NCBI GenBank assembly: GCA_015501055.1
Contig: JADNYV010000045.1
Coordinates: 124,001-188,000, forward strand
DNA: 64,000 nucleotides
Direction of reading: 5' to 3'
Origin: Mucidula mucida
Lineage: Eukaryota; Basidiomycota; Agaricomycetes; Agaricales; Physalacriaceae
The notes under the pieces were generated by a model that was not told where the DNA came from, ran no database searches, and saw only the letters and a program-made list of their open reading frames with translations. Below are positions 1 through 11,861 of this stretch, piece after piece; position 1 is the stretch's first letter, and every line of letters begins with the position of its first letter. The position numbers were made by a program, and so were the translations under genes.

Positions 1-1125
1 ACCAGCGCGATACTGTGCTTGTAGTAACGATAAAGGATCAATACCGTCACTAGCCATCACGTCTTTCGCATCACGAAGAGCAGCAGTGTTCCATCCAAGA
101 CGCAAATACGCCATCGAGCGGTTCAGGAGCAACTTTGTCGACGATGGCTCGAGTTCGAGGGCATGGGACCATGCTAACGTGGCGGCAAAGAAACGGGAGG
201 CTTTGAAGTGAGTAACGCCCCGCGCACGAAGTTCGTCGGCAGGAACGGATATCGACCATGAAGTTTATATAAAAGCTGGCTGTGCGGACCACATATGATG
301 ACATCCGAGGGCGATTCGACCCGAACCCAACCATGCCGGTCCTTGTCGGCATGAGGGGTTCGAGTGCATGGCTCTCGGATGGCGAGAATGGTGTTAATGG
401 GAAATATGGCGTCGATATCAGCGGGGCCGCTTTGAAATAGATCGGGATAGTTGTCGATGGTGAGTAGGATAGGTGTCCCCTTCTCGTCTTCAACAGCCAG
501 CTCAACCGAAATCTGGCGGGCTATGACCGGGAATCAGTAAAGGAACCAAAGGCAGACACTGTCGAAATGTTACTCGCTTCCTAAACAAATCGTTCTGCAG
601 AGGAGGTACGTTCCCTGCACAGGAAGCCAGATCGGTCAAAACACAGGCCGTTGAGAAGGATGCTCACATAGTGGATCTTTGGTACTTTCAAGTCTGTGAT
701 AAACACTGTATAAATTGAGAAGAGTTAGCCCCATAGCATCGAAAAAAAACACGCAGAGTATGAACCTTTCTGCAACCTGTCGATGGGTGTTGTAGAAAAA
801 TGCTTTTTTGGGCCAAACAAACGCCATTCGCCATCAAGGCCAACTTGGCCTCCCTTCAATATCTTTCTGGACTCCTGGCAGTAGTCTTCAGGTCTGCTGC
901 GCGCGGAATAGAGATGGAGACCGGAGAGGTCGTGCGTTGCAGCTCATCACCGCTGATCGCCTCGTCGATGTACGTCTTCACCAGAAGTGATCCCATTACC
1001 TTTGAGAGCAGTGTGTCCATGATAATCGCTCTAGCCAAGGGTTGGAAGGAGAAAGGGCACGACACGTTGCGGTGGACCGACAGAGTCAAAAACACGTCCC
1101 AGCCGTCTAAAGAACGCCATTTCAC
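1..1125 (-). CDS. TPR (probably TPR-SET) protein, 3' part outside window
   Basis: Multi-exon minus-strand gene cut by the left edge. The best-supported part is at 1-510. One exon reads AVEDEKGTPILLTIDNYPDL, followed by a segment with SPSDVI. After an intron near 250-290 comes a TPR helix pair containing ARGVTHFKASRFFAA, HALELEPSS and NRSMAYLRLGW. This order is typical of basidiomycete proteins with a TPR block followed by a SET methyltransferase domain; the SET part would lie beyond base 1, so that assignment is inference. Upstream minus-strand frames at 636-827 and 856-1125 may be 5' exons, but I could not connect them without a frame conflict, so the start is unknown. Likely role: a lysine methyltransferase-like or TPR scaffold protein. 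Confidence is good for the TPR and low for the 5' end. Confidence 0.55.
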
Positions 1126-2890
1126 ACACTGATACTATCCCAGGCTTTCAATTGGTGGCAGAGCTGATTGGCATGGAGAAGATCACGACTTGTGCTGATC
1201 TTTGTGATTAGACACTTTGAGCTGCATGCAGAAAGGGTTAGAGTAGAGTTCATATTCTACAGCTGGGTGTAAGTTAGCTTGGGGGATTAGTCCAGTAACT
1301 CGACAACTCGTGAGAAACGATTCATCAAATGCCGGGAGCGTCTTCTAGAGGAAGAGTCCCGACTCCGGACGACAAAAGGTAGTCCCGTAGTCCCAGAATT
1401 AGGCCTATGATCTATGTCTGTTCAGACAGCGGGTTTTTCAAGTTTTTTCAAGTTGCGGAAAGAGAGAAAAAAAGGGAGGGAGAGAGAGGATTAGTCACCT
1501 AGAACACAATTCATTGACATGAGCTTCTGGCGGCACATTGAAGTCTGAGTGCTGTGCGAATAAATTGCGATCTTGATTGCAAGTTGGCCTAAGCGCCCAT
1601 TTGGTTGGGGTTTGGCTTTTCAAGTCTATGTCCTTTTTGGGACAAGGCTCCGTTTGGACATAGGCCCCAGCCATTTTCAAGTCTCAAATCACGCGACCCG
1701 GCACCTGCGATCCGCAGTGCTTTCTCTGTAGTTTCCTTGCACTGCACCTTCATGTAAACAACGGGACAAAGCTGACCAATGGCTGAGAGAACCGGCTTCC
1801 GGTAGGAATGAAGATTTTTTCCTCGATGCTAACATGACTGTATCACGTCCATCGGCTCGCAATGGCTTAGCAGGCCATCCCGTTAACCACTCCGGCAAAG
1901 TACCATGTCGAGGAGAGGCACATAAAAAGAACATTCGAGGTGGCGCGTCGTGAGGCAGGGCTACCGATCAATCGATCATTGCTTGGCCATAAAGAGACGA
2001 TCGCGAGATGATGAGTTTCTAGTTTCCCATTTTCTATGGTTGAGTCGGAGTACATGTAAGACGAATGCATACAAGTAAATCAAACAGTGTTTCAACACCG
2101 ATGGCCAACTGTTCCCCATCTACCCTCACCAGCTTTACATCTACGTTGTTCTCCTTCATCATGATGATCTCCAAGAACTATAACTTCACCCATCTGTATA
2201 TCTCTTTCTATCAGTGAATTCGAGCTCCCCTTGACCCCAACGTGATACTGAATTATGGCCCTCGCTGAGGCTCGCCGGCTTGCCTTGTCGATAATAGATA
2301 TACCTCGCTAAACCAACATACCTTCTTGACTGATCAAGTGGCTTACAAGGTCACCCGCGTTTTCTCGAGCAATGGCTACATATGGCACCGCGTGTTAGAT
2401 TTACCTGTGCTGATTCGACCTTATGTTTCTGGAGCAGTCACATTGGCATTTTACAACGCCAGGACTTCGGATCATACCTCAAACTCCATTCGAACCGGGA
2501 ATTCTACGATGCCCCTTCCCGCTGAATAGTGCACAGATGTACTATATTAGCAGATGTAAACTGCTTGCTCGCCTCAATGCCTCATCAAAAGCCGTGCAAG
2601 ACCTCATTTGCGAGAGTCGCAAAGCTGTGGTGATTGATTTGTACGATGAGGAGACACTGTAATACCAGCTCCTGCCAATGGTATTGTTTGCTTGAAACAT
2701 TAATTCAATGGCGAAAGTCCTGGACTATAACGCAGTAGTGTTTTCATCCTGTCAATGGAGTATTACTTGTACTTAGAACGCTGTCCAGGAAATCATCATC
2801 GATATCACTCTCACTGGCCTGGGGCTGCGCTTTCTGCAACAGCATAGTGGTGACGAAGATCCGAAGAGGCGGCAGCAACCGCGATCGCGA
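1126..2890. other. Gene-free stretch
   Basis: Only short overlapping frames without recognisable domains are present on both strands. A polypurine run of G and A lies at about 1455-1490. Nothing here supports a gene, RNA or mobile element. Confidence 0.5.
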
Positions 2891-2900
2891 TCGATCCAAG

Positions 2901-2908
2901 TATATAAA
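2901..2908 (+). promoter_or_regulatory. TATA box of the arginase gene
   Basis: The motif tatataaa lies 80 bases before the arginase ATG. It is followed by a CT-rich stretch (about 2913-2950), the usual layout of a strong fungal core promoter with a pyrimidine-rich initiation zone. The role is inferred from position. Confidence 0.6.
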
Positions 2909-2987
2909 CCCGGCTTTCTTCTTTCCACCATCTCCCTCTTTCTTGTGTTCTGTTTTCGTGTATATCACGCTTTAATCATCTTCAGAA

Positions 2988-4274
2988 ATGGCTCCCGTTG
3001 CATCTCACTTCCTTCAACAGCCCATGACTGTCGCGGTATGTCTTAGGAATTGTTGACAACTTCGGACTTTAACGTGTCCTCCTTGTCAGATCGTCGGTTG
3101 TCCTTTTAGGTGAGTTTACACTACAATGTGAACACCTGATACTGACTTTCCATCAGTGCTGGCCAGGTTTGAAATCGTGTATCACAGTGGCTCGCGAATA
3201 CTCATGTCTTCCAGCAAAAACTTGGTGTGGACAAAGGACCTATTCATCTCGTGGAAGCTGGACTGGCAGAACAGCTTACCGAGCTCGGCTGGAACGTCAA
3301 ATTCGACGGACACCACCAATTTGAGGAGCTTACTGTCGCCGACGACCCACCAATTGGTAAACTCCGCAACCCCCGCTTTGTTTCTCGCGTCACCGAATCT
3401 GTGGCAAAGGTCGTAGGGGCTCACGCCGCCAAAGGGGAACTTCCGTTAACACTCGGCGGTGATCATTCCTTGGTTAGTTCTTTGCACACGCGTCATTAGC
3501 GCTCCAATACTCAACAATGGCGTTAGGCGATGGGTACCATCTCGGGAACTCTCAAGTAAGTTGAACAAACACACATTTGTAGCCAGCTGATATCCGGCGT
3601 AGCACGCACCCCGATGCCTGTGTCATATGGATCGACGCTCACGCTGACATCAATACTCCGGAGACTACCGACTCTGGAAATATACACGGCATGCCCGTCT
3701 CCTTCCTGCTCGGCCTAGGGGGCAAAGTCCCAGAGTTTGAATGGGTCAAGCCCCTTCTCAAGGCCGACCGATTGGTGTATATCGGTCTGCGAGATATTGA
3801 CGCGGGAGAGAAGCGAATTCTCAAGGAGAACAAGATCAAAGCGTTCAGCATGCACGAGGTCGACAAATACGGCATCGGAAAGGTCGTCGAGATGGCTTTA
3901 GACCATGTCAACCCGGACCGTAAACTCCCCATCCATCTCAGCTTTGACGTAGATGCTCTTGATCCGTCCGTCGCGCCTTCTACTGGTACTCCCGTAGGTA
4001 ATGTATCGGTCATAACTACTTGTCTAACGCCATGCTAGGTTCGTGGAGGTCTCACGTTTAGGGAAGGTCATTATATTTGCGAGGCTATCTACGAGACAGG
4101 TCTCCTAGTAGCTCTTGACTTGGTTGAGGTAAACCCGTCGCTCGCCGATGCTGCCAGCGTTCATCAGACTGTGACTGTCGGCTGCTCTTTGGTACGGGCA
4201 GCGCTTGGTAAACGATTTCATCGCCGTATTCATACCGGAACTCACCATATTGTGTAGGAGAAACACTTCTATAA
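2988..4274 (+). CDS. car1: Arginase
   Basis: Hydrolyses L-arginine to ornithine and urea in the cytosol. The spliced protein of about 315 residues starts [20 protein letters not shown] and ends ALGETLL. All manganese-binding blocks are present: [24 protein letters not shown] and [18 protein letters not shown]. Reading frame and family motifs require at least seven short introns; the first exons are very small (16, 7 and 4 codons) and the last intron is 4208-4257. The length matches fungal arginases. The start is the first ATG after a TATA box and pyrimidine tract, and gives the conserved IVGCPFS strand. The gene converges on an MFS transporter of the allantoate permease family, which fits a nitrogen-scavenging neighbourhood, though the pairing may be chance. 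No frame break or missing residue was seen. Confidence 0.95.
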
Positions 4275-4384
4275 TGGCAATAGATTTACGCATACCACTG
4301 TTTTAATGCCCTTTCGAAGAACTCCATAATGATTCGCGATTCACAACAGTTTCTTCGCAAAATGAGTAACACATTCGTCGACTA

Positions 4385-5957
4385 TTAAAGTAGAAAACGA
4401 TGACTCGACTGGCCATGCAGAGCCGCCTTCCTCCTGTTCGCGAACACAAGGAACGCCAAACAGCACGCAGAGCAAATCAAACTTGCCGCACTAGACGCAA
4501 TCAAGACCTGCGTCCCGGGCGTATATGCAGGAGGTGTGCTCCATTCTCCCATCAACCACACAGCAATAATCCCTCCAAGATTAGAGGCCATAGAGGTTAT
4601 TCCAACCACCACGGCACGCTGTTCATATGGTTCTGAATTATTGACCGTGTTCCAGGTCGTGCACACTGGAATGCCAATGTATGATCCCGGTATCACAAGG
4701 AAGAGAGTCCCATAGCGAATATGGGAATTAGAGGCTACGAGGAATATCAAAAAGCCTATCAGAGACAGGAAGGACATGAAGAGACACGTTAACCCGCGGA
4801 GGTTATAGCGATCTGCAACGTAGGATGCGACCATAGCCACTGCAAAGGACACGGCATAAGGAGGCACGACCATAAGCTGTGTTCGTGCCGCAGAATACGA
4901 CAAACTCTGGACTATCGATGGGGCAAAGCTAGGCAAGTCTATATAAGCAATGGCGGTCATCTAGATTCTGGACGCTCACTAGGCCAAGGAGTACAGGTTG
5001 ATGCCTGAGAAGAATGTCGCTGTATAAAGAAATATGGAGCGTGGAGAACAGACAGCTTTCAGCATGCTCCTCCAGTTCAGCTTCGCCTTCTCAGGCCGTT
5101 CTGCCTCCTTCATCATCTCCGCGACGTATACTCGTTCTTCGTGTGTCAGGAACTTGGCTGACATGACATCTTTAGGCAGGATCCAAAATGCCGCAACACC
5201 AAACAACGCGGTGGTCGCCCCTTCAATTATGAATATCCAGTTCCATCCGGCGCGTCCGTTCGTTCCGTCCAGATGTACGATTCCACGGGCTAGGATACCA
5301 GAGAAGGCGCCGGAAAGCGAGGTCGCCGTGAAGAAGGCAGATATTCGTTGTGTGAGTTTTGTCCTCGGATAGAAGAGGGACAGGTACAACACGAAGCCCG
5401 GGTAGGCGCCACCTTCCAAGAGGCCGATGAAGAATCTACAGACAAGCAATTGTCTGAACGAGGTTACGAGGCCTTGGAGAGCCGATACGACGCCCCAGGC
5501 AGCGAGGAGTGCCGGCAGCAGAATGTTGGGCCCGATTGTCTGCATAGAGAGGTGAAACATGAGTGGGGATGTATTGTTCATAGACTCACTCGCAGGAGAA
5601 GATTAGATGGAATCTCGACGCAGATGTAGGGTATATAGTTGACTGTTAATGCGACAGTGTACTGATAGTTCGTCAAACCAAGGTCCTCCTGCAAGCCTGC
5701 GACGCGTGCGTTGCCGATATTTGTTCGATCCTAGAGAGGTAGAACGACTTAATTGACTCCTCATAGGACACTATAGATGGAATGCGCACCAGGAATGTCA
5801 AGAGATACATGAACGCAATGACGGGAACGATGCGTATATCTATCTTCCTCCAGACTTTATTACGATCAACGCGTCCACCGCTGGCCACTGAGACAGATTC
5901 GGTGTGCGCAAAGTCCTCTTTGATGTCGCCCGAGAGTGAGTGCGGCGGGGAATTCAT
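4385..5957 (-). CDS. MFS transporter, allantoate permease (DAL5-type) family
   Basis: Twelve-helix plasma-membrane transporter of the anion:cation symporter family (TC 2.A.1.14), whose members import allantoate, nicotinate, pantothenate and related acids. The protein starts MNSPPHSLSGD at the ATG ending at 5957. After a polar N-terminus come the family hallmarks: FMYLLTFLDRTNIGNARVAG, NYIPYICVEIPSNLLLR, CRFFIGLLEGGAYPG and IEGATTALFGVAAF. The second half (PPYAVSFAVAMVASYVADRY onward) follows an intron at about 4930-4985. Frames join cleanly at all three introns. The C-terminus is a short basic tail. The substrate cannot be read from sequence. The gene is tail-to-tail with arginase, only 110 bases apart. 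Confidence 0.9.
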
Positions 5958-7061
5958 AGTAGCTTGAGAACGAAGCTTACGGTTCACAGCAGCTTAATAT
6001 AGCGGTCTGAACCCGAACAGAGCTTATATTAATGACAAGATGTTGGCCCATTCGCAAGCCCTGTTTATGTGGTATGCAAGTATGTGCTGTACGATAGGCT
6101 AACAGGTGACGTTGTCAGTGGGAGCCTACTTGAAAGGCAGCTGTATTAATAGTCTTGTTTCCAAGGCTGAATCAATAGAGATCGAGGGCGAACAATGTTC
6201 AAAAGGCTAATAGTAGCAACACGGTAATATGAGCAGCTTCTGTGCGTTTGAATCGTGATAAGCCTGATACTACTGTTTGAAAGACAGGACAGTGGAACAA
6301 GTAATCTACAGCTGTTAACGCGGTGGGATTGTGGCGTCTATTGATGGAAGATTGAAAATCCGGATTCGGCATACTGGTATTCGCGTATCCCGATATGATA
6401 AAGCTACCACCCAGGTATCATGCAAGATTGACGGGAGAAACGGTCTGTATGTATACTGAATGCTCGATATAAAGATGAGATAGAGCGGACTCGGACTCCC
6501 GTCCTACTTATGTACTCTATAGGTCTATTTCCAGTGATTCCAGATGCAAAAAACTACTGGGACACGAGGACGCTGGTTGATGTAGAGTAATGAGTGTGTC
6601 GGACAGTCATAATACGATCGCGACTGGGTCTTTTGGTGCCATGTTCCAAATGAAACAGCCTCGCAAAGCGATTTGAGGCATCACATGGAGTGGCTCAACG
6701 ACAAGAGATATTACAAGTCTGCATATGCAGAATGGTTCCGGAGTCAAAACTATGAGAAACGAAATGCAGAAGACCGTCCGAAGAAGTAAAAGCTGTCAAG
6801 CGTTGATTGTGGGACGTCCTAGCAGCACCACACATTGGGTTGAAACGGAGTTCCACAAAGAAGATAGTCTTCCTTCCAGACTTTGGAGTTACATTGATCG
6901 AAGACCGATATATCAAGTTCGTGTGCTGAAGTGGTCGTTCAAGAAAGACTCGTGATATTCGTCGTGAAATACCACAGTCGCGTTTCGGGCCGGTGGCAAA
7001 AGTGGAACAGAAGTACTGTTTATTATCGTGTTATCAACCAAGACCCCAAAATGCACAAGAA
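5958..7061. other. Intergenic region without recognisable gene
   Basis: It contains the upstream region of the MFS gene and the 3' flank of the F-box gene. Small frames at 6695-6955 on both strands overlap each other and show no domain. Confidence 0.5.
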
Positions 7062-8405
7062 TCAACCAATGACCATGATCTTGAGTATGTGTTTCTGTTT
7101 AGCGCGCGGTAAGCATTCGCTAACTCTATCCGCCAAGGCTTCCTTCATTTCTTCCATGATCTCCCCTGGTGTCACCAAAGCGACTATGATCCAAACCTCC
7201 CTCAGAACGCATAACAGCAGCTCGTCCAGGAATGCCCATTCCCACAGCGGCCTGTCGAACAACGAATGTGCTGTCCACGTATCTATTTGCAGACGAACAT
7301 CCGATATTCCTTCGCTGATGTGGGAGTGTCGATGTAACCTATTAAAAGGCTGGAAAATATCAACAAAGGAAGGATTGTCTTTATTGAGTCCAGGTACGAT
7401 CTTGAAACGGAATACGACGTTCGTGATGTTGGGGGGAATGTGGAAACCGAGGGACTCGATATCGAACGTGCATATCCGCAGCTCATGCACACTGTAACTG
7501 GTCGCATCTAAAAGTAGCTGTAAAGCGCGCCCATCGCGAAAGTGAATGAGATCGAGCTCAAGCACCCGCAAAGAGCGCGCGAATGACGCCCATATCGTGT
7601 AGTCAAGGAGACTCTTCACGATTCCGGGCGGCATAGAACGCGTAAGCTGCAACGTGAATTGCGCAATATTCGCTTGAAGGTGGAAGACGGTAGTTGATTG
7701 AGTTGGCGTGTTGCGACGTACAGGAGTCGTGCAAAATGCGGGAACGTTAGCGTCTCTTGTGTCAAGCGGCGGCTCTGGAATGGGATTGTCCTCCTCCGAA
7801 AGTACTAGTTCGATGTCTGCTAGGCTGATCTCCTTCAGGAGGAGACAGCGCCTGAGGATTTCTGTCAGGTCGACGGCTATCCCACGAAGAGAGAGGCCCG
7901 TTAGCTCGCATCTGCCGTATACATCAATGAGCGCGTTTTGTATCCTGGGGGACACAACTCGACTTTCCGAATGCAAGCCCAGGTGGATGAGGTTGGGCAT
8001 GGCTGCCATGATACGCGGGACAACATGGTTGTCTTGTGAAAACCAAGATGTTGACCCGCAAGTGAAGTCGAAGAGATTGAGAGACGATATTAAGATGGTG
8101 AGATTCTTCGATTTATGGGTAATTAGGTCCAAAAAAGTGGTGAAGGGGTTTACACCTTCCACTTTACAACAGATCGTAACATTGGCGAATAGGAGCCTTT
8201 GAGCGGGGGCAAGGAATGTGGTGGAGACCAAGGAGCAGGATTTTAGCGTCCCTTTGTCGGCGACATGGATGACAATGGTTTCGATGATTTCTGGGGGAAG
8301 GTATGGAACCCGGACGGTGGACGGTGGTGGGGGTTCATCCACGAATACAGGGACCTTGGCGAAGGGCCAGCTGGCTCGGAGGGATAGGCGCGAGCCCAGA
8401 GGCAT
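7062..8405 (-). CDS. F-box protein, single exon
   Basis: Uninterrupted 447-residue frame starting MPLGSRLSLRASWPF. Residues about 32-80 carry a basidiomycete-type F-box: VRVPYLPPEIIETIVIHVAD, then SCSLVSTTFLAPAQRLLF. Downstream are weak leucine-rich segments such as LTGLSLRGIAVDLTEILRR. Proteins of this kind dock on Skp1 in SCF ubiquitin ligases and recruit targets through the C-terminal part; here the target is unknown. It is one of two F-box genes in the window, a family that is strongly expanded in Agaricomycetes. It diverges from isovaleryl-CoA dehydrogenase. Confidence 0.85.
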   Translation of the reverse strand: MPLGSRLSLRASWPFAKVPVFVDEPPPPSTVRVPYLPPEIIETIVIHVADKGTLKSCSLVSTTFLAPAQRLLFANVTICCKVEGVNPFTTFLDLITHKSKNLTILISSLNLFDFTCGSTSWFSQDNHVVPRIMAAMPNLIHLGLHSESRVVSPRIQNALIDVYGRCELTGLSLRGIAVDLTEILRRCLLLKEISLADIELVLSEEDNPIPEPPLDTRDANVPAFCTTPVRRNTPTQSTTVFHLQANIAQFTLQLTRSMPPGIVKSLLDYTIWASFARSLRVLELDLIHFRDGRALQLLLDATSYSVHELRICTFDIESLGFHIPPNITNVVFRFKIVPGLNKDNPSFVDIFQPFNRLHRHSHISEGISDVRLQIDTWTAHSLFDRPLWEWAFLDELLLCVLREVWIIVALVTPGEIMEEMKEALADRVSECLPRAKQKHILKIMVIG

Positions 8406-8746
8406 TTCGTGCGTTCAAAAGACGCAAATCCGCGCGTGGTGGCTTGAAGGCAACATGTTGATCCTGGAAACCAGGGACAAATATTTAGCCTACGTAACAC
8501 GGAGCCGCGTCAACAGAATCCGCCGGAAAGCTCCCAGAAAACTCTGTAGGTCGCAACGAGGTATTAGGTGGCTCTGTGTTTTGTCCAGCTCTGCAGCAAT
8601 GGCGCCGAAATCTTCAATAGGTGAAGGGACTTGTATTTTCGGATCACAAAGCCGCAACTAATAAGCCACGTGCTCGTTCTTGGTTACCGTATGCACTTGA
8701 GTAACCGATCTACCCCCGCCCCCGCACCTTGATTCTTGCTCCGAGC
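8406..8746. other. Divergent promoter region (F-box / isovaleryl-CoA dehydrogenase)
   Basis: This 341-base gap between two divergent start codons must hold both promoters. I saw no clear TATA box. A C-rich tract (ctacccccgcccccgcacc, about 8710-8728) precedes the dehydrogenase ATG. Confidence 0.4.
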
Positions 8747-10624
8747 ATGAGTCCAATTTCATCTTGCCTCTTACGCCCATCACTTCGCATTGCTGGCCGA
8801 CAGCTTTTTCGATGTTCCACGCCCCTTACTACCCGCAGGAACGCCTCGTTCTTCAACGGGGATGTCGCTGGGTTAACAGATGACGAGCTCGAGGTGAGTG
8901 CTGCCACGCAGTTTGACAGTCAACTCACGCATGAGGTAGTTCAGAACGGCTGTGATCACCTTTGCGCAAGCAGAAATTGCACCCCGCGCCGCGGATATCG
9001 ACAAGACCAACAAATTCCCTGTGGTTAGCCATTTACAAGATCCGAAACGGCCATAGTAATGTTAACGACATGAGCAGGAACTGTTCCCCGCTCTGGGGAA
9101 TATGGGTCTTCTCGGTATCACTGTAGATCCTCAGTATTCCGGACTAGGACTGGGGTACATGAATCATCTCCTTGCCATGGAAGCGCTCTCAGAGGCATCT
9201 GGGAGCGTTGCACTCTCTTACGGCGCGCATTCTAATCTTTGTGTCAATCAAATTTATAGATGGGGCACGGAAGCTCAGAAAGTAAGGAATAGCGCGTTTT
9301 GTCGTGCACTGGACTCATCGTTCCACAGGAGACATATCTCCCTGATTTGATTAGTGGAAAGAAGATCGGTTCGCTCGCTATGAGTGAGACTGGCAGTGGT
9401 AGCGATGTTGTTAGCATGACGTTGAAGGCGGAGAAGGTTTCCGGGGGATACAAGCTGAACGGTAACAAGTTCTGGTGCGTACATTTCTTTGAACATAGTA
9501 AGACAAGGATTCAACTGGTCTAGGATCACAAATGGACCTATCGCTTCAACGTATGTTGTTTACGCGAAGACAGATTCCAATGCCCAACCCTCGAAAGGCA
9601 TTACCACATTCATTGTGGATCGACCTTCCGAGGGCTTCTCAACTGGCGAAAAGCTTGATAAGTTTGGGATGAGAGGAAGTGACACCTGTGAATTGATCTT
9701 TGAGGATTGTTTTGTCCCAGAAGGTCTGTCATAAAACAGTTTTCAATGCCCGCGTTTTTACATTTCACAGAGAACGTTCTGGGGCCTTTCAACGGGGGCG
9801 CCAAGGTTCTCATGTCTGGCTTGGATCTGGAGCGCTTGGTGCTTAGCGGCGGTCCTCTAGGGTGAGGTTTTATGCAGCACGCATGTTGCTATGGCATGCG
9901 TATCTGACTCGCCTTAGGCTGATGCAAGCCGCCTTTGACTACGCAATTGAGTATATTCATGACCGCAAACAATTCGGTCAACCTGTCGGCGAATTTCAGC
10001 TTATGCAAGGTACGCTGCATCGCCCTTCTCCTTTTCGAGCTCATAGGCCGTGTCAGGCAAAATCGCTGACATGTATACGAAACTAAACGCTAGTCGAGCG
10101 TATGTCTATGGTGTGGCGAGGGCGTGCGATGCTGGGAAAGTCAGCAGACGAGTGAGTGATCAATTGTCTTGATACTGAGAACTCCAGAGAAGAGTTCGGG
10201 GGGAAGCATTCAACCCCGTACATCGGAGCGTTTCGATCGTGTTCAAGTGGTTGTTCGTCGGGAGCCCCTAGCTGAACTCCCGACTACCTGATCTATAATC
10301 CCGGCAATGAAATCAAAATTAATGCTGTCTTCTCAGGACTGCGCAGGAGCTATCCTATACTCGACGGAGAAAGCTATCGAGGTGGCTCTGGAAGGTCAAC
10401 AATGTCTAGGAGGCAATGGTTACACCAATGGTGAGCACATTTCCGCGCAGTGATCGCCCTCACTATTTTCGTGCCCTGATCGTCGTGCTCATTGCCCTTG
10501 CCTAGATTACCCACTTGGTCGTATTGTTCGCGATTCACGGCTATATGCCGTTGGTGCTGGTACCCAGGAAATTAGACGGATGCTCATTGGAAGGGAGTTC
10601 AACAATTTCTTTGCCAAGGCATGA
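8747..10624 (+). CDS. ivd: Isovaleryl-CoA dehydrogenase (mitochondrial)
   Basis: FAD enzyme that oxidises isovaleryl-CoA to 3-methylcrotonyl-CoA in leucine breakdown, passing electrons to ETF. The N-terminus ([20 protein letters not shown]) is basic and looks like a mitochondrial presequence. In order: N-terminal helical domain ([19 protein letters not shown]), beta domain with [24 protein letters not shown] and [20 protein letters not shown], and C-terminal helical domain with [15 protein letters not shown]. The Glu in LDLERLV is at the catalytic-base position typical of this subfamily rather than of other acyl-CoA dehydrogenases. CLGGNGY and [20 protein letters not shown] close the protein. 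About ten exons join in frame, and the expected length (about 420 residues) is met. A Zn2Cys6 regulator starts 150 bases downstream on the same strand. Confidence 0.95.
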
Positions 10625-10775
10625 TAAACTCTCTTTATAATGTATGCTCTGCCGTGGAGGATAGAAGAAGCGATCGATCGATTTAATGAACGCGTTTGTA
10701 ATTCGGTCTAAACTGAGCACAGCTATAAACGTGATCTTCATAGGAGGCGCTTTTGTTTCCTGACTTCGTACCACG

Positions 10776-11861
10776 ATGTCGACTCCTTCAGATGATTTTT
10801 TCAATAATCCAGCCCAGATTGCTTTTTGCAACACCTCTATGCGCCAGCGAACGCAGCAGGCCTGCGACAAATGCAGGGAGCGTAAGACAAAGGTATGTCT
10901 CAATCTTATAGCTGGGGCGCTCTTGATAATTTATGACGTGCAGTGCTCTGGAGAAAAGCCTGTCTGCAAGCGTTGCTCGACAAGGGGCCTCATCTGCCAA
11001 TACTCTGCCCGTGAATCGCGCCCCCGGGGCAGTGTACATTCACTGCGCAATTCCGTCTCCAGTATCGAACTTCGAGGGGAAAGCGGCGCCCAGGCATATC
11101 AAATGCACAGGGAAAAACAACGGGAGCGAGAGTACTACCAATCTATGCGGCAAAACAGCTCCAACATAATACCTTACGAACTTGCCTCGCAGACGCCACC
11201 GAATCATTATCTGCGGAATCAGCCGCACCTCATGAATTCGAGTCCTGTACCTTTCCAGTCCTGTTCGCAGCCCTCCTCGTTATCGGGGTCACCCGTCTTT
11301 CCTTCGTTCTCCCCCCAGCAGATCGACTTCTCACCGACGAGTTCAGACGGATCGTTTACCGTATTTCCCGACCTTCCGCCGTCCACCGGCCCCTCAGGAC
11401 ATCAGATAAGGCGCGCGCATAGCCAGTCTGCTCTTCCTCATTACCCAAACTTTCAGTCAATGGCTTTCACCTCCAGTCTCTCTCGCGGCGGAACGGCGCC
11501 TCAACCCCAACGTCACCAGCACCAGCACGCCCGAAGCCTGGACATGTTGGACATGTATGATCGTCACGGCGTACCACCTCAGCCAGCTGTGCCAAAGTAC
11601 ATGATTCCAGAATGCCACGATCTCGACCCGCATTACCCGCCACCTCTTCTAGAGGGGCCTCCTCTCACACAATCCCCGTTCTCAGTCGATGCAGAGACTT
11701 CCTCCATGGCGTCAGAGGGTGACTCCATATTGAGAACGCCGCCATCCCAACCGATGATTTATAACCCAACACCAAGCTTGCCGTTGCTTCTCCAGAACGT
11801 GCAGATGCTGGACATCAAGGCTGAGCAGCAAGAATACGAGGGTGGACATGGTAACTGGTGA
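10776..11861 (+). CDS. Zn2Cys6 zinc-cluster transcription factor
   Basis: Starts MSTPSDDFFNNPAQ. A complete fungal binuclear zinc cluster with Cys spacing 2-6-6-2-6 is built from ACDKCRERKTK and CSGEKPVCKRCSTRGLIC, at residues about 29-57. The two halves are separated by an intron at 10893-10943. It has consensus ends (gtatgt, gcag), is 51 nt long and lacks an in-frame stop, so an unspliced reading also stays open. The rest is low-complexity, rich in Ser, Pro, Gln and His, with no visible fungal-specific regulatory domain, so at about 344 residues the protein is short for the class. It binds DNA in the nucleus; its targets are unknown. Being next to isovaleryl-CoA dehydrogenase is suggestive at most. 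Confidence 0.88.
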   Translation: MSTPSDDFFNNPAQIAFCNTSMRQRTQQACDKCRERKTKVCLNLIAGALLIIYDVQCSGEKPVCKRCSTRGLICQYSARESRPRGSVHSLRNSVSSIELRGESGAQAYQMHREKQREREYYQSMRQNSSNIIPYELASQTPPNHYLRNQPHLMNSSPVPFQSCSQPSSLSGSPVFPSFSPQQIDFSPTSSDGSFTVFPDLPPSTGPSGHQIRRAHSQSALPHYPNFQSMAFTSSLSRGGTAPQPQRHQHQHARSLDMLDMYDRHGVPPQPAVPKYMIPECHDLDPHYPPPLLEGPPLTQSPFSVDAETSSMASEGDSILRTPPSQPMIYNPTPSLPLLLQNVQMLDIKAEQQEYEGGHGNW

